Assembly (NCBI RefSeq): GCF_036242395.1
Contig: NZ_CP108458.1
Location: forward strand, 8,246,001 to 8,310,000
DNA: 64,000 nucleotides
Reading direction: 5' to 3'
Source of the DNA: Kitasatospora sp. NBC_01266
GTDB taxonomy: Bacteria > Actinomycetota > Actinomycetes > Streptomycetales > Streptomycetaceae
Positions 1-7,540 of the stretch are shown here, one piece after another (within the stretch, counting starts at the first letter, position 1; the number at the start of each line of letters is the position of its first letter). The notes under the pieces are model-generated. The model saw only the letters and a list, made by a program, of their open reading frames with translations, was not told the DNA's origin and did no database searches. The position numbers and the translations under genes were made by a program.

Positions 1-708
1 CAGGCGATCATCTTCGTCGGGGTCGCGGGCAGCCTGAAGGCCGATGTCCGGCCGGGTGACGTCGTGGTGGCCACCCGGGTCTACGCCTATGAAGGGGCGA
101 AGCACTCACCTGATGGTGTGTCCATCCGTCCGGCCAGCTGGGAGGCCCAGCATGGCCTGCTCCAGGTCGCCCAGCATGCCCTGAGTGGCCCGGCCCTGGC
201 CCGGAACGCCGGTGGGGTCCAGTGGATCGAGGACGATGTTCGGGTCCACTTCAAGCCCATCGCGGCGGGTGAGAGCGTGCTGAACGCGATGGACTCGCCG
301 CTACGCCGCCGACTGGCGGAGGGGTTCAGCGACGCAGTGGCGATCGACATGGAGAGCGCGGGTCTAGCCGCGACAGCCGCGCTGGGCGGGGTGGCCGCGC
401 TGAGTATCCGGGGAATCAGCGACCGTGCTGACGGTCAGAAGGCGGCAGCCGACGCCGCAGGTTCGCAGCCCCGCGCGGCGGTCCATGCCGCGGCTGCGGC
501 TGTCGCCGTCATCGCCGCCCTGCCGTCGGAAGCCGCCGAAGCCGATCGAGGTCGCCTCAACACGGCTACCAGCGCACCGGCGCCGGAGCGCGGTGCCCTT
601 CAGCTCAACACCGCGACGCACGGTGGCACGGTCCAGGCGGTCCAGGGGGGATGGTTGAACGTCTACCACTACGGGTCTGCCGGCGAGCAAGGCAGTGGTG
701 CTCGGTGA
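1..708 (+). CDS. Nucleoside phosphorylase-fold effector protein, 5' end outside window
   Basis: The reading frame is open from base 1, so the N-terminus lies outside the window; 235 residues are visible. The PNP/MTAN fold is shown by an early GVAGSLK segment with DVRPGDVVVA, by the MESAG motif (ribose-binding Glu) and by SIRGISDRADG, where the Asp after Ser normally acts on the purine. Family knowledge: PNP-fold domains serve as effectors of bacterial immune systems, and some cleave ATP. After the fold comes a low-complexity linker (about residues 165-200), then a short HGGTVQAVQ-type motif that recurs at the start of the next protein. The stop overlaps the next start as GTGA (705-708), so the two genes are translationally coupled. 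Inference: this is the effector half of a two-protein sensor-effector system. A plain metabolic nucleosidase is less likely given the linker, motif and partner gene. Confidence 0.85.
   Translation, partial: QAIIFVGVAGSLKADVRPGDVVVATRVYAYEGAKHSPDGVSIRPASWEAQHGLLQVAQHALSGPALARNAGGVQWIEDDVRVHFKPIAAGESVLNAMDSPLRRRLAEGFSDAVAIDMESAGLAATAALGGVAALSIRGISDRADGQKAAADAAGSQPRAAVHAAAAAVAVIAALPSEAAEADRGRLNTATSAPAPERGALQLNTATHGGTVQAVQGGWLNVYHYGSAGEQGSGAR
604..672 (+). other. Amyloid-signalling-like motif at effector C-terminus
   Basis: Codes for about 22 residues containing HGGTVQAVQGG near the end of the phosphorylase protein. Aligned without gaps to the motif at 738-803 in the next gene, 12 of 22 columns are identical: N, A, H, G, G, V, A, V, Q, G, L, V. 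Pairing of one short motif at the C-terminus of an effector and the N-terminus of the adjacent NLR is the defining pattern of bacterial amyloid signalling sequences (BASS). The assignment to that class is inference. Confidence 0.7.
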
Positions 709-737
709 ACGGGGAGTGGGGAGCGCAGCCCGGACAG

Positions 738-803
738 ACCAATCTTGCCGACCATGGCGGCGCGGTGTACGCCGTGCAGGACGGATCGCTGACCGTCAAC
801 AAC
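738..803 (+). other. Amyloid-signalling-like motif at NLR N-terminus
   Basis: Residues 12-33 of the NTPase, containing HGGAVYAVQDG, match the C-terminal motif of the upstream phosphorylase protein. The position, at the extreme N-terminus ahead of the P-loop domain, is where NLR-side amyloid motifs sit. See the partner entry at 604-672. Confidence 0.7.
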
Positions 804-2073
804 GGCGTCTCTCGGCTACCCGCACACCAGCTCTTCGACCAGTGGGAGAGCAGTGTGCGACGCGGTAACCGCCGAATGCTCCGCATTGCACCGGATCGGA
901 CGGCCGCCTTGGAGCGTACAGAGCCGTTGCGTCGGCTGACCGACGCTCTCGGTGCGGTGAGCCCCGGGCAGGTGCTCCTGGTCCGCGGTGAGCCGGGAGT
1001 CGGTAAGACGGCGCTGACCCTGCAGGCCGCAGATCAGCTGCGCGCCCGATCGGTCCGGGTGCTGGTGGCGGCACTGCCCACACTGTCCGTCCATGCCGGC
1101 GGGCTGGGGGAATTGCTGGCCGAAGCGGCGCCGCCCGGGACACCTGCGATGCCTCCTGGGCTGCTGATCCTCGACGCTGCGGAGGCTGTCCAGGAGGGCC
1201 TCGACGCACTCTGTGCGGAGGCCGTGACAGCTGCGTGGGCGGCCACGCTCACACCGGTGCTGATCAGCCGTGATGATGCTGTAGACAGCGTGCGGGACGT
1301 GGTGGAGCAGCTCGGCGGCCGGGATATCGGTGACTGCACGGTGCCGCCGCTGGACGACCATGAGATCTCCGATCTGCTCGCCCTGGCACCTGAGCTGTCC
1401 CGGCTCGCGCGCGACCCCCGGGCTCGGTGGCTGTTGCGTCGGCTCAGCGTTGTCGATCTGCTCCTGCGATCCGCCGCGCGGGGCACCGACCTGCCGGCTG
1501 TCCTGTCCAGTGAAGCGGACGTATACAGCCACGTCTGGCTCGGTCTGGTGCTCAACAACAGTCGGACCGTGCGCGGCATCGTGCCCGAGGACCGGGAGTC
1601 AGCACTCATCTCGTTGGCCGAAGGACGGCTGAGCGGTCGCCGTGTCCCGCTCCTCCCCGGCTCAGCCCTGGCAGTGCTCCGCTCGGACGGGATCCTCGCT
1701 CCGTTGGGCGCGGCATCACCGACCTCCTGCGAGGAGCATGCCTTCGCCCATGACGTGGTGCGCGACTTCGCGACGGTCAGACGACTGGTGCTGACTGATG
1801 GGCTTCCGCTGCTCGAGGAGCATGGCCCCCGGTGGGCCCTGCGCGCTGCCCGGATCTACTGTCAGGCCAGGCTGTGGCCGGGTGGCGGCTCGACCGGGAC
1901 GTTCGCGCTGGGCTGGGCACAGGTGCACGGTGAGATGACACGGCTGGCGGCACGGCACGGCTCGCGCTGGGAGGAGGTGTGCTGGGAAGCGGTGCTGTCC
2001 GCCGGATGGTGCGCCGATGCCCTGGCCGCGTTGACTGAGCGGCTACTGCACGAACCGGACCTGCTTCGGCAGT

Positions 2074-2100
2074 TGAAGTTCCCCCCTGATCTTGGACAGC
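2074..2100 (+). repeat. IS left terminal inverted repeat
   Basis: A 27-bp terminal repeat starting TGAAGTTCCCCCC and ending GGACAGC. It pairs with the reverse complement of 3368-3394. The 3-bp target duplication AGT lies immediately outside, at 2071-2073. Confidence 0.9.
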
Positions 2101-2106
2101 GGGTGC

Positions 2107-3060
2107 TTACGCTGCGGGGGGTGAAGTCGTGCTGCAGCCTGGCTCGGGTTTCGAGTGGGGTGAGGTACCCGAACTCGGGGTGCCTGCGGAGCCTGGTGCG
2201 GTTGTATTCGACTTCGATGAAGCGGAAGACGTCGGCTCGGGCCGCTTCCCGGCTGTCCCAGACGGTGGTGCCGATCTCCGCTTTCAGCAAGCCGAAGAAG
2301 CTCTCGGCTGCGGCGTTATCGTAACATATGCCGGTTCGCCCCATACTCTGTCTCAGGTTCAACTTCCTTATCTCCTGGCGGAATTCGCTACTCGTATACT
2401 CGCTGCCGCGGTCGGTGTGCATGATGCAGCCCGGCTTCAGGCCGCCCCGGCCGGCGGCCATTTTCAGGGCGTCGGTGACCAGTTCGGCGCGGTGGTGGTC
2501 GGCCATCGCGTACCCGATCACCTCGCGGGTCGCCAGGTCGATGACCGTGGCCAGATACCACCAGCCCTCGATCGTGGGCAGATATGTGATGTCGCCGACG
2601 AGCTTCGTACCGGGCCGCTTCGCGGTGAAGTCGCGGCCGATCAGGTCGGGGGCCGGGGCGGCCTTGGTGTCCTGTTTCGTCAGGTGGCGGCGCCTGCGGC
2701 GGGTGATACCCCGGATGTCGCGCTCGCGCATGATCCGCTCGACCTTCTTCCGGTTGATCGCACGGCCCGTCCGCCGCAGTGCGGCGTGCACGCGCGGGAC
2801 GCCGTAGGCTCCGCGCGAGGAGGCGTGGATCTCCCTTATCTCCTGGGCCAGTTCGTCTTCTGCCCGCTGCCGCTCGGCGGCGGCCGGCCGACTGGCGAGC
2901 CAGGCGTAGTAGCTGGTGCGCGGGAGCTTCAGAACCCGGCACAACAGCGCGACACTGAAGCCGTCAGGTCTGTCCTCGGCAGCCCTCTCCGCGTCGATGA
3001 AGCGGCACAACGTGCCTACTTCATCGTCTCCTTCGCGAAGAAGGCCGCGGCTTTTTTCAA
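2107..3060 (-). CDS. IS3-family transposase OrfB (DDE integrase), C-terminal frame disturbed
   Basis: An rve-type DDE transposase read in the -1 frame relative to orfA. Catalytic residues are in the ITYLPTIEGWWYL region (first Asp just upstream), HTDRGSEYTS (second Asp), and CYDNAAAESFFGLLKAEI (Glu). An upstream HTH_21-like segment (RGAYGVPRVHAAL) is typical. It is probably made as an OrfAB fusion by -1 slippage at A6G (complement of 3051-3057). Oddity: as written the frame does not stop inside the element but runs on to 1862, antisense to the NTPase gene. With one G fewer in the six-G run at 2116-2121 it would end DFTPAA followed by TAA at 2107-2109, which is used here as the natural end. 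This is either a real mutation or a homopolymer error. Confidence 0.85.
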
Positions 3061-3306
3061 GATCTCGATCGTCTGCTGCTGTTCCCGGTTCTCCCTGCGC
3101 AGCCGCTGGAGCTCGTCCTTCTCCGCCGTCGTCAGCGCGCCTGGCGCCCCCTCGCCGCGGTCGACCTTCGCCTGTTTCACCCAGCCGCGAAGCCCCTCCG
3201 GACTCACGCCCAGCTCCCGGGCGATATCGGTGACGTTCCGATGGGGCGAGGACCGGACGAGCGCGATCGCGTCCCGCTTGAACTCCGCCGTGTACCGCTT
3301 GCTCAT
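3016..3306 (-). CDS. IS3-family transposase OrfA (HTH protein)
   Basis: About 96 residues starting MSKRYTAEFKRDAI; an in-frame GTG at 3324 is an alternative start. It has an HTH_Tnp_1-type helix-turn-helix (VTDIARELGVSPEGLRGWV) and a C-terminal coiled coil rich in L/E/Q/R that ends LKKAAAFFAKETMK. The codons TTG AAA AAA GCC near the end form an A6G slippery run (complement of 3051-3057). Moving back one base leads into orfB, as in typical IS3 elements, where OrfAB is the active transposase and OrfA alone is a repressor. Confidence 0.9.
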   Translation of the reverse strand: MSKRYTAEFKRDAIALVRSSPHRNVTDIARELGVSPEGLRGWVKQAKVDRGEGAPGALTTAEKDELQRLRRENREQQQTIEILKKAAAFFAKETMK

Positions 3307-3367
3307 GTTGCTCTTGCCACTCACTACCTGGACTGCTTCCTCCGGGACTCAACCGTCCCAGTATCAA

Positions 3368-3394
3368 GCTGTCCAGATCAACGGGGGAACTTCA
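3368..3394 (-). repeat. IS right terminal inverted repeat
   Basis: The reverse complement starts TGAAGTTCCCCCG and ends GGACAGC, matching the left end apart from the middle columns. The second copy of the AGT duplication follows at 3395-3397. Confidence 0.9.
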
Positions 3395-3397
3395 AGT

Positions 3398-6240
3398 TGC
3401 TCCGCTGCGCGTTGCTGCGGTTCACCGAAGGCGGTGTGGCGGACCCTCTCGTTGTCGCCCCGGTCGCCGCCTGGCTGGTCAGGCACACCGACCTTCTGCT
3501 GGGGGAGCAGGAGACGGACGCGGACCGGGTCATCCTGACCTGGCTCCGAGCCGTCGGTGAGCGGGAGGTCCTGGGAGCGGAGGTGGTGGACTTCCGGGCA
3601 ACCCGGGTGCTGGTTCGTGAGGCGCTGCTCCGAGAGGTTGCCAGGTTCCCGGCGCCGACGTTCGTCGAGGCTCTTGCCCTGCTCGGCGCCGACCGGGACG
3701 AAGCCGCCGACAGAGTCCTGCGGCAGCTGGCCAGGGATCGCGCGCACGCGCTCAAGCCCGCGGTCGAGCGGCCCGACGCGACCTACTGCCTTGCCGCGAC
3801 TGATCCCCAGCTGCTCGCGGAACTGGCGGCCTCCTACTACCTGTTGGCACCTGGATCAGGCTACCGCAGCGGCTGGCTCCGTGACCTTGTGCGGGAGCAC
3901 GAGTTCGTTGGCTTCATCATGGGGTCACGAGCTGCTCGCCAGCGAGGCCCCTTTCTGGCGCTGATGCAACTGAGTCCCCGACACGGCCTGGCGTTGATCA
4001 GTGTCCTGCTCACCGGGGCGATCCGTGCTCAGGAAGCTGCTGCTGTCCGGGACCAGGACGAGGCCTCGGAGCGGTTGGCGCTGCAGGGCGACTTCCTGGC
4101 GACGGGCTGCCGGTCGTACCCGGGGAACTCTGACGCCTGGGCTTGGTATCGCGGAGCCCTGACGGGTCCCCAGCCCTGCATGAGCGCGTTGATGGCCCTC
4201 GAATGGTGGCTGGAGCAGGCGATCGAGGAAGGGGCAACTGTGCGTGCCGCGGCGGCGAAGGCGCTGTACAGCGTCGGCACCGTAGCCGGAGCCGGCCTCG
4301 CCTACGGCATCCTGGTGCGGCACCTCGACCAGGTCACCGACGAGTTGGACGACTTCTTGGCCACTCCCGAGGTCTGGGAGTTCGAGATTCACCGGGTGAG
4401 CATGGACCAGGTGCAGCACCGCGGCAGCGGGCCCTCCGGCGGTGAATCCCTGCTTCGCAATCCCGCTGAGATCGCTGGTTCCCTCGTGGCTCTCGCTGCT
4501 GAGCGCGGTGACAAGGCGGGATTGGCTCGGCTGCGGGCCGTCGCTGACAGGTTGCGGGCGGCGCCGGGTGGTCAGGCGATGGCGCTGAACGCCAAGATGT
4601 GGGCGGACTATCTGGACGTGGAGCGTTACAGGGCCACGCCGGACGGCTGGCTCGCGGTTCAGCCCTCCGAGGAGATCGCGCAGGAGCTGGCAGGCCATCG
4701 AGCCCAGCTGGCTCGTCGCTCGGAGTCGTACCGGCTCCGTCACCAGTACCGTGCTTGCGCTGATGTGCCGGGCCAGACGCCCGCGCCTGAGCCTGTGCTG
4801 GACACGGTGGACCCTGCCCAACTGGCTCTCGATCTCGAGTTGGCGCGGACGCTCACCGCGAGCGTGGACGAGCAGGACTGGGTCGCCTCGGATGGCGCCC
4901 ATGCGGTCGCGGCTGCTGCCGTCCACGCGGCGACGTCCGGCGTGACGCTGTCAGCCGATGACCTGCACTGGGCTGTCGAACTTCTGACTGGGACAGTGCT
5001 GGATCACCGGCCACCGACGAGCGCTGCCGACCCGACTTTCCCGTGGGACGGTGCTCGGCAGGCAGCCCTTGCGCTGCCATGCGCGCTGCTACCCGCGACC
5101 GTGGATGCGCCGATGTCGGCGCTTGGCGTCCGACAGGTCGAGCGGGTCCGCTCGGCTGTTCGGTGCTGTGCGGCCCACCCGGTTCTTGACATACGCGAGT
5201 ACGTGGTCGAAGGTCTGCGTCCGCTCTGGTCGATCCCCTGTCGGCCTGAATCCCGGCCCTGCCACCATGTCAGCGCCTGGGAGGCGGTGGCAGCCGGTAT
5301 CGAGCTTGTGCTGGGCGAAGCCGGCGGGACCCTCACGGTGGAAACGGTGTGTCCGGCACCTTCAGCAGCAGCCGCAGCAGTGGAAGCACTGGACCGGTTG
5401 ACCGGAGCTGAGGGGGCCCTCGCCACCTTGGGTACTGTGCTGCCGGCGGTCCTTGAGGCGGCCCGCACTCGGCATTGCCGGACGGCGGTGGCTAGATCCC
5501 TGCGGATGGCGACACTCCACGCCTATGCCCGCACGGCGTGTGCCTGGGCGGACGGCGGCTTCCATCGAGCCGCGGAGGACCACGCGTCCGTGGCCGCCGC
5601 ACTGTTGCGTGCCGCTGAGGGGGAACCGGGTGTCCTGGTCGACCTCGTCGACCGGTTGGCCGCATCCCCGGGGGCGCTCGACCACCTCCTGCGCGCGCTG
5701 AAGACTGCCGCGACCTACCAGAGCCAGCTTGTACGACCGCTTGCGACCGTCTGGCCCCCCATCATGGAGCTGGTCCTCACCCAGCCGACGGCTGATCTTG
5801 CCGACCGTGCCCGGCGCGAGCGCACACGACTGGTGGTGGAGGTCCTCCCGGGTCCTGTGCTGTCCATGGCGGACACCGACCCCGACCGCACTCTGCGACA
5901 GGCCGCAGGCTGCTGGTTGGGGCTTGACCCGCTGATCGACCTGATCGACGCCTGGACGTTCTCGGCGGCTGGCTTCGAGTTCGCGACTGAAAGCCTCGTC
6001 GGGCTGCTCAGGACGCAGCCCGTCCAGCAGCAGCTCGACCCCGGCCTGCGCTGGGTGCGGCAGATCGCCGTCCAGGCTGACGGAACCGTCTCCTCCCTTG
6101 CCGGTCTGCTACCGAACTGGCTCCGTGAGCTGCGCCCAGCCCTGACGCTGCCAACTCGCTTCCACTACCTGGCGATCGTGGATGCCCTCGCACTGAGCAG
6201 GCACCCTGATGCCGCGGCACTGCAGCAACTCGACGAGTGA
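3398..6240 (+). pseudogene. STAND/NLR-type NTPase, 3' part (C-terminal sensor-like region)
   Basis: This continues, in frame, the gene broken at 2073; the joined protein would be about 1,421 residues. The fragment (about 947 residues) is leucine/alanine-rich and appears entirely alpha-helical, with many short helices separated by loops. That suggests an alpha-solenoid (HEAT/ARM or TPR-like), which in STAND proteins usually recognises the trigger. I recognise no catalytic motif in it. An open frame extends upstream to 3241 inside the IS, but that part is element sequence. It could be expressed only by an internal start, so I treat it as a remnant of one interrupted gene. It has no internal stop, consistent with recent disruption. 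Confidence 0.85.
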
Positions 6241-6471
6241 GCGGCGACCGCACGCGCCGACGCGACCGACCGAGCGGTGGCCACGGCCGGCGGTGTGCTC
6301 CCCCCGCCACCACACAGGTGATGCCCGGGGGAGCAGCGGCGGGGCGGTGGAGGTCGCGGCGGGTGGGCGGGTGACCTTGCCTGACGCGGCACTGGCTAGC
6401 GGCTGGACCGTCCCGCCGTCGGATCCGGGTCCGCCCGGCTCCCGCCGCCACTATTCCTGGAGCGTTCCGCC

Positions 6472-6972
6472 GTGAAACGTGTCAGTACCCTGCTGCTCTC
6501 GCTGGTCTGCTCGCTCGCCGGCGCCGCCGCGTCGGCCGCGCCCTCCTACGCGGTGGACGACGGCGTGTACGTCATCCGCGACCTCGCCACCGGCAGTTGC
6601 CTGACTCCCGGCGCCCGGAGCGCGTCGGTGGGCGGGGTGCCCGCCGTGCTCGGTTCCCGCACCCGGTGGCGGGTCGAGAACGAGCGTCCGGGGCAGGCCA
6701 TCCTGCTGGACCTCACCACCTCCGAGCGCGACATCAGGTGCCTCGACCGCGACCTGCCGAACAAGCTGCTCGTGTACCCGTGCGTGGCCCCGCAGCGGTG
6801 GTTCGTGCCGACCGACGCCGGAGTGCCCAGCAAGCTGCGCAACGTCGAGACGGGGTTGTGCGCCACCATCCTCCCCGGCAGCAACGGCACGCTCCATCCC
6901 TGTGATGCGGCGACCACCTGGCGCTTCGAGCGCGTCCAGCCGGGCGGCGCGCCGGGCCCCCGCGACAGGTGA
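6472..6972 (+). CDS. Secreted beta-trefoil (ricin B lectin-like) protein
   Basis: 166 residues with a GTG start and a clear Sec signal peptide: KR, then a hydrophobic stretch LLLSLVCSLAGAA and an ASA-AP cleavage site near residue 23. The mature part has repeated segments with a conserved Cys and Trp/Phe pattern (TGSCLTPG, IRCLDRD...LVYPC...RWF, TGLCATI...LHPCDAATTWRF), as in RICIN-type beta-trefoil folds, which bind carbohydrate or protein. The four Cys after the first could form two disulfides. It ends in a short Pro/Gly tail. It stands alone: the NTPase ends 231 bp upstream and the next genes are on the other strand. The exact ligand is unknown; a protease-inhibitor-type trefoil is an alternative. 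Confidence 0.75.
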   Translation: MKRVSTLLLSLVCSLAGAAASAAPSYAVDDGVYVIRDLATGSCLTPGARSASVGGVPAVLGSRTRWRVENERPGQAILLDLTTSERDIRCLDRDLPNKLLVYPCVAPQRWFVPTDAGVPSKLRNVETGLCATILPGSNGTLHPCDAATTWRFERVQPGGAPGPRDR

Positions 6973-7000
6973 GGGACGGAACGCGGCCGACCCGTCGGGC

Positions 7001-7303
7001 TCAGCGCAGCTTCGACCGACCGCCGCCGGGCGCCTTCGCACCGCGCCGGGTGCGCGCCGGGCGGGACGGGCGGACGTCGGGCCGGGCCGGCTCCTCCTCG
7101 AGGGCGGGGGGCGCGGCACGCCGGCGGGCGGCGAGCAGCGCGAGGGCGGCGGCTGAGGGCGGCTCGCTGATGCCGCGCTCGCGCATCACGCTCTGGTGCT
7201 CGGTGCACCAGAGCGGGCTGGCCGGGCTGCCGTCCCCGTAGACGAGGCCCTCGGGCGGCAGGTAGTGGATTCCGCACTCGGTGCACTGGAAGACAGCTCG
7301 CAT
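7001..7303 (-). CDS. Small putative zinc-ribbon protein
   Basis: 100 residues. The N-terminal half contains QCTECGIHYLP and, later, LWCTEHQ, giving Cys-x2-Cys and Cys-x2-His pairs that could hold one zinc ion. The C-terminal half is Arg/Ala/Pro-rich and probably disordered. The start ATG is separated by one base from the stop of the small gene at 7305-7460 (TGA-G-ATG), so the two are translationally coupled. The function is not known to me. The pair recurs in character with small actinomycete proteins that have zinc knuckles and basic tails. Confidence 0.6.
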   Translation of the reverse strand: MRAVFQCTECGIHYLPPEGLVYGDGSPASPLWCTEHQSVMRERGISEPPSAAALALLAARRRAAPPALEEEPARPDVRPSRPARTRRGAKAPGGGRSKLR

Positions 7304-7304
7304 C

Positions 7305-7460
7305 TCAGTTCACATGGCCTTTCCCGCCGCAGTGGTCGCAGGGTGAGAGGTAGCTCTCCGCCTTGGGCTGCTGCCGGCCGTCGGGGCCGGTCTCGACGGT
7401 GTACCGGAGCTTCTCCGTGACACCGCTGCCGCCGCAGCGCGGGCAGGTCTGCTGACTCAT
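7305..7460 (-). CDS. 51-residue protein with two DnaJ-type zinc-knuckle motifs
   Basis: Starts at ATG 7458-7460 and ends at TGA 7305-7307. It has two CxxCxGxG motifs, CPRCGGSG near residue 6 and CDHCGGKG near residue 42, the same pattern as the DnaJ zinc-binding domain. Between them lies a short charged strand (EKLRYTVETGPDG). Together the four Cys could bind one zinc. It is coupled to the next small gene with a one-base gap. It sits 80 bp downstream of the 484-residue protein gene and could be a distal member of that operon. The role is unknown. Confidence 0.65.
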   Translation of the reverse strand: MSQQTCPRCGGSGVTEKLRYTVETGPDGRQQPKAESYLSPCDHCGGKGHVN

Positions 7461-7540
7461 GGCGCTGACGCTACCGCTGGTCCCCGGGGCGCGGGAGGGG
7501 TTTCACCCGGTCGAGGGACGAAACCGGTGGGCGGGAGTGC

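Larger units (their letters stand above)
705..2324 (+). pseudogene. STAND/NLR-type NTPase, 5' part, interrupted by an IS3 element
   Basis: The start is the GTG at 705, which overlaps the upstream stop as GTGA; an ATG at 651 in the same frame lies inside the previous gene. Residues 12-33 carry the motif shared with the upstream effector. The Walker A motif GEPGVGKT is at residues 95-102, and a Walker B-like LLILD is at 153-157, followed by helical winged-helix-like sequence, as expected of a STAND (NACHT/NB-ARC-like) ATPase. Native sequence ends at 2073; the codons from 2074 to the stop at 2324 are IS sequence. The true continuation is at 3398. As it stands the product keeps its nucleotide-binding part but loses about two thirds of the protein. 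Family role: ligand sensing by the C-terminal part, ATP-driven oligomerisation, then effector recruitment through the N-terminal motif. Confidence 0.85.
2074..3394 (-). mobile_element. IS3-family insertion sequence (1,321 bp) inside the NTPase gene
   Basis: The ends are imperfect inverted repeats that both begin TGAAGTTCCCCC and end GGACAGC (27 bp; left 2074-2100, right 3368-3394). They are flanked by a 3-bp direct repeat AGT at 2071-2073 and 3395-3397, the expected target duplication of IS3 elements. Inside, on the minus strand, are orfA and orfB with a candidate A6G slippage site. Deleting 2074-3394 plus one AGT joins CAG-T to TG-CTC and restores an open frame from 705 to 6240. Intact ends and a perfect duplication suggest recent insertion. 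Confidence 0.95.

Noticed and set aside
1862..3367. Single 501-codon minus-strand gene covering the IS and flanking NTPase sequence
   Set aside because: It is orfB read in frame beyond the IS end plus antisense NTPase codons. The element's ends and the AGT duplication show the true limits.
3241..6240. NTPase C-terminal part as an independent gene starting in the IS
   Set aside because: The frame joins exactly to 705-2073 when the IS is removed. The codons from 3241 to 3397 are IS and duplicated target sequence.
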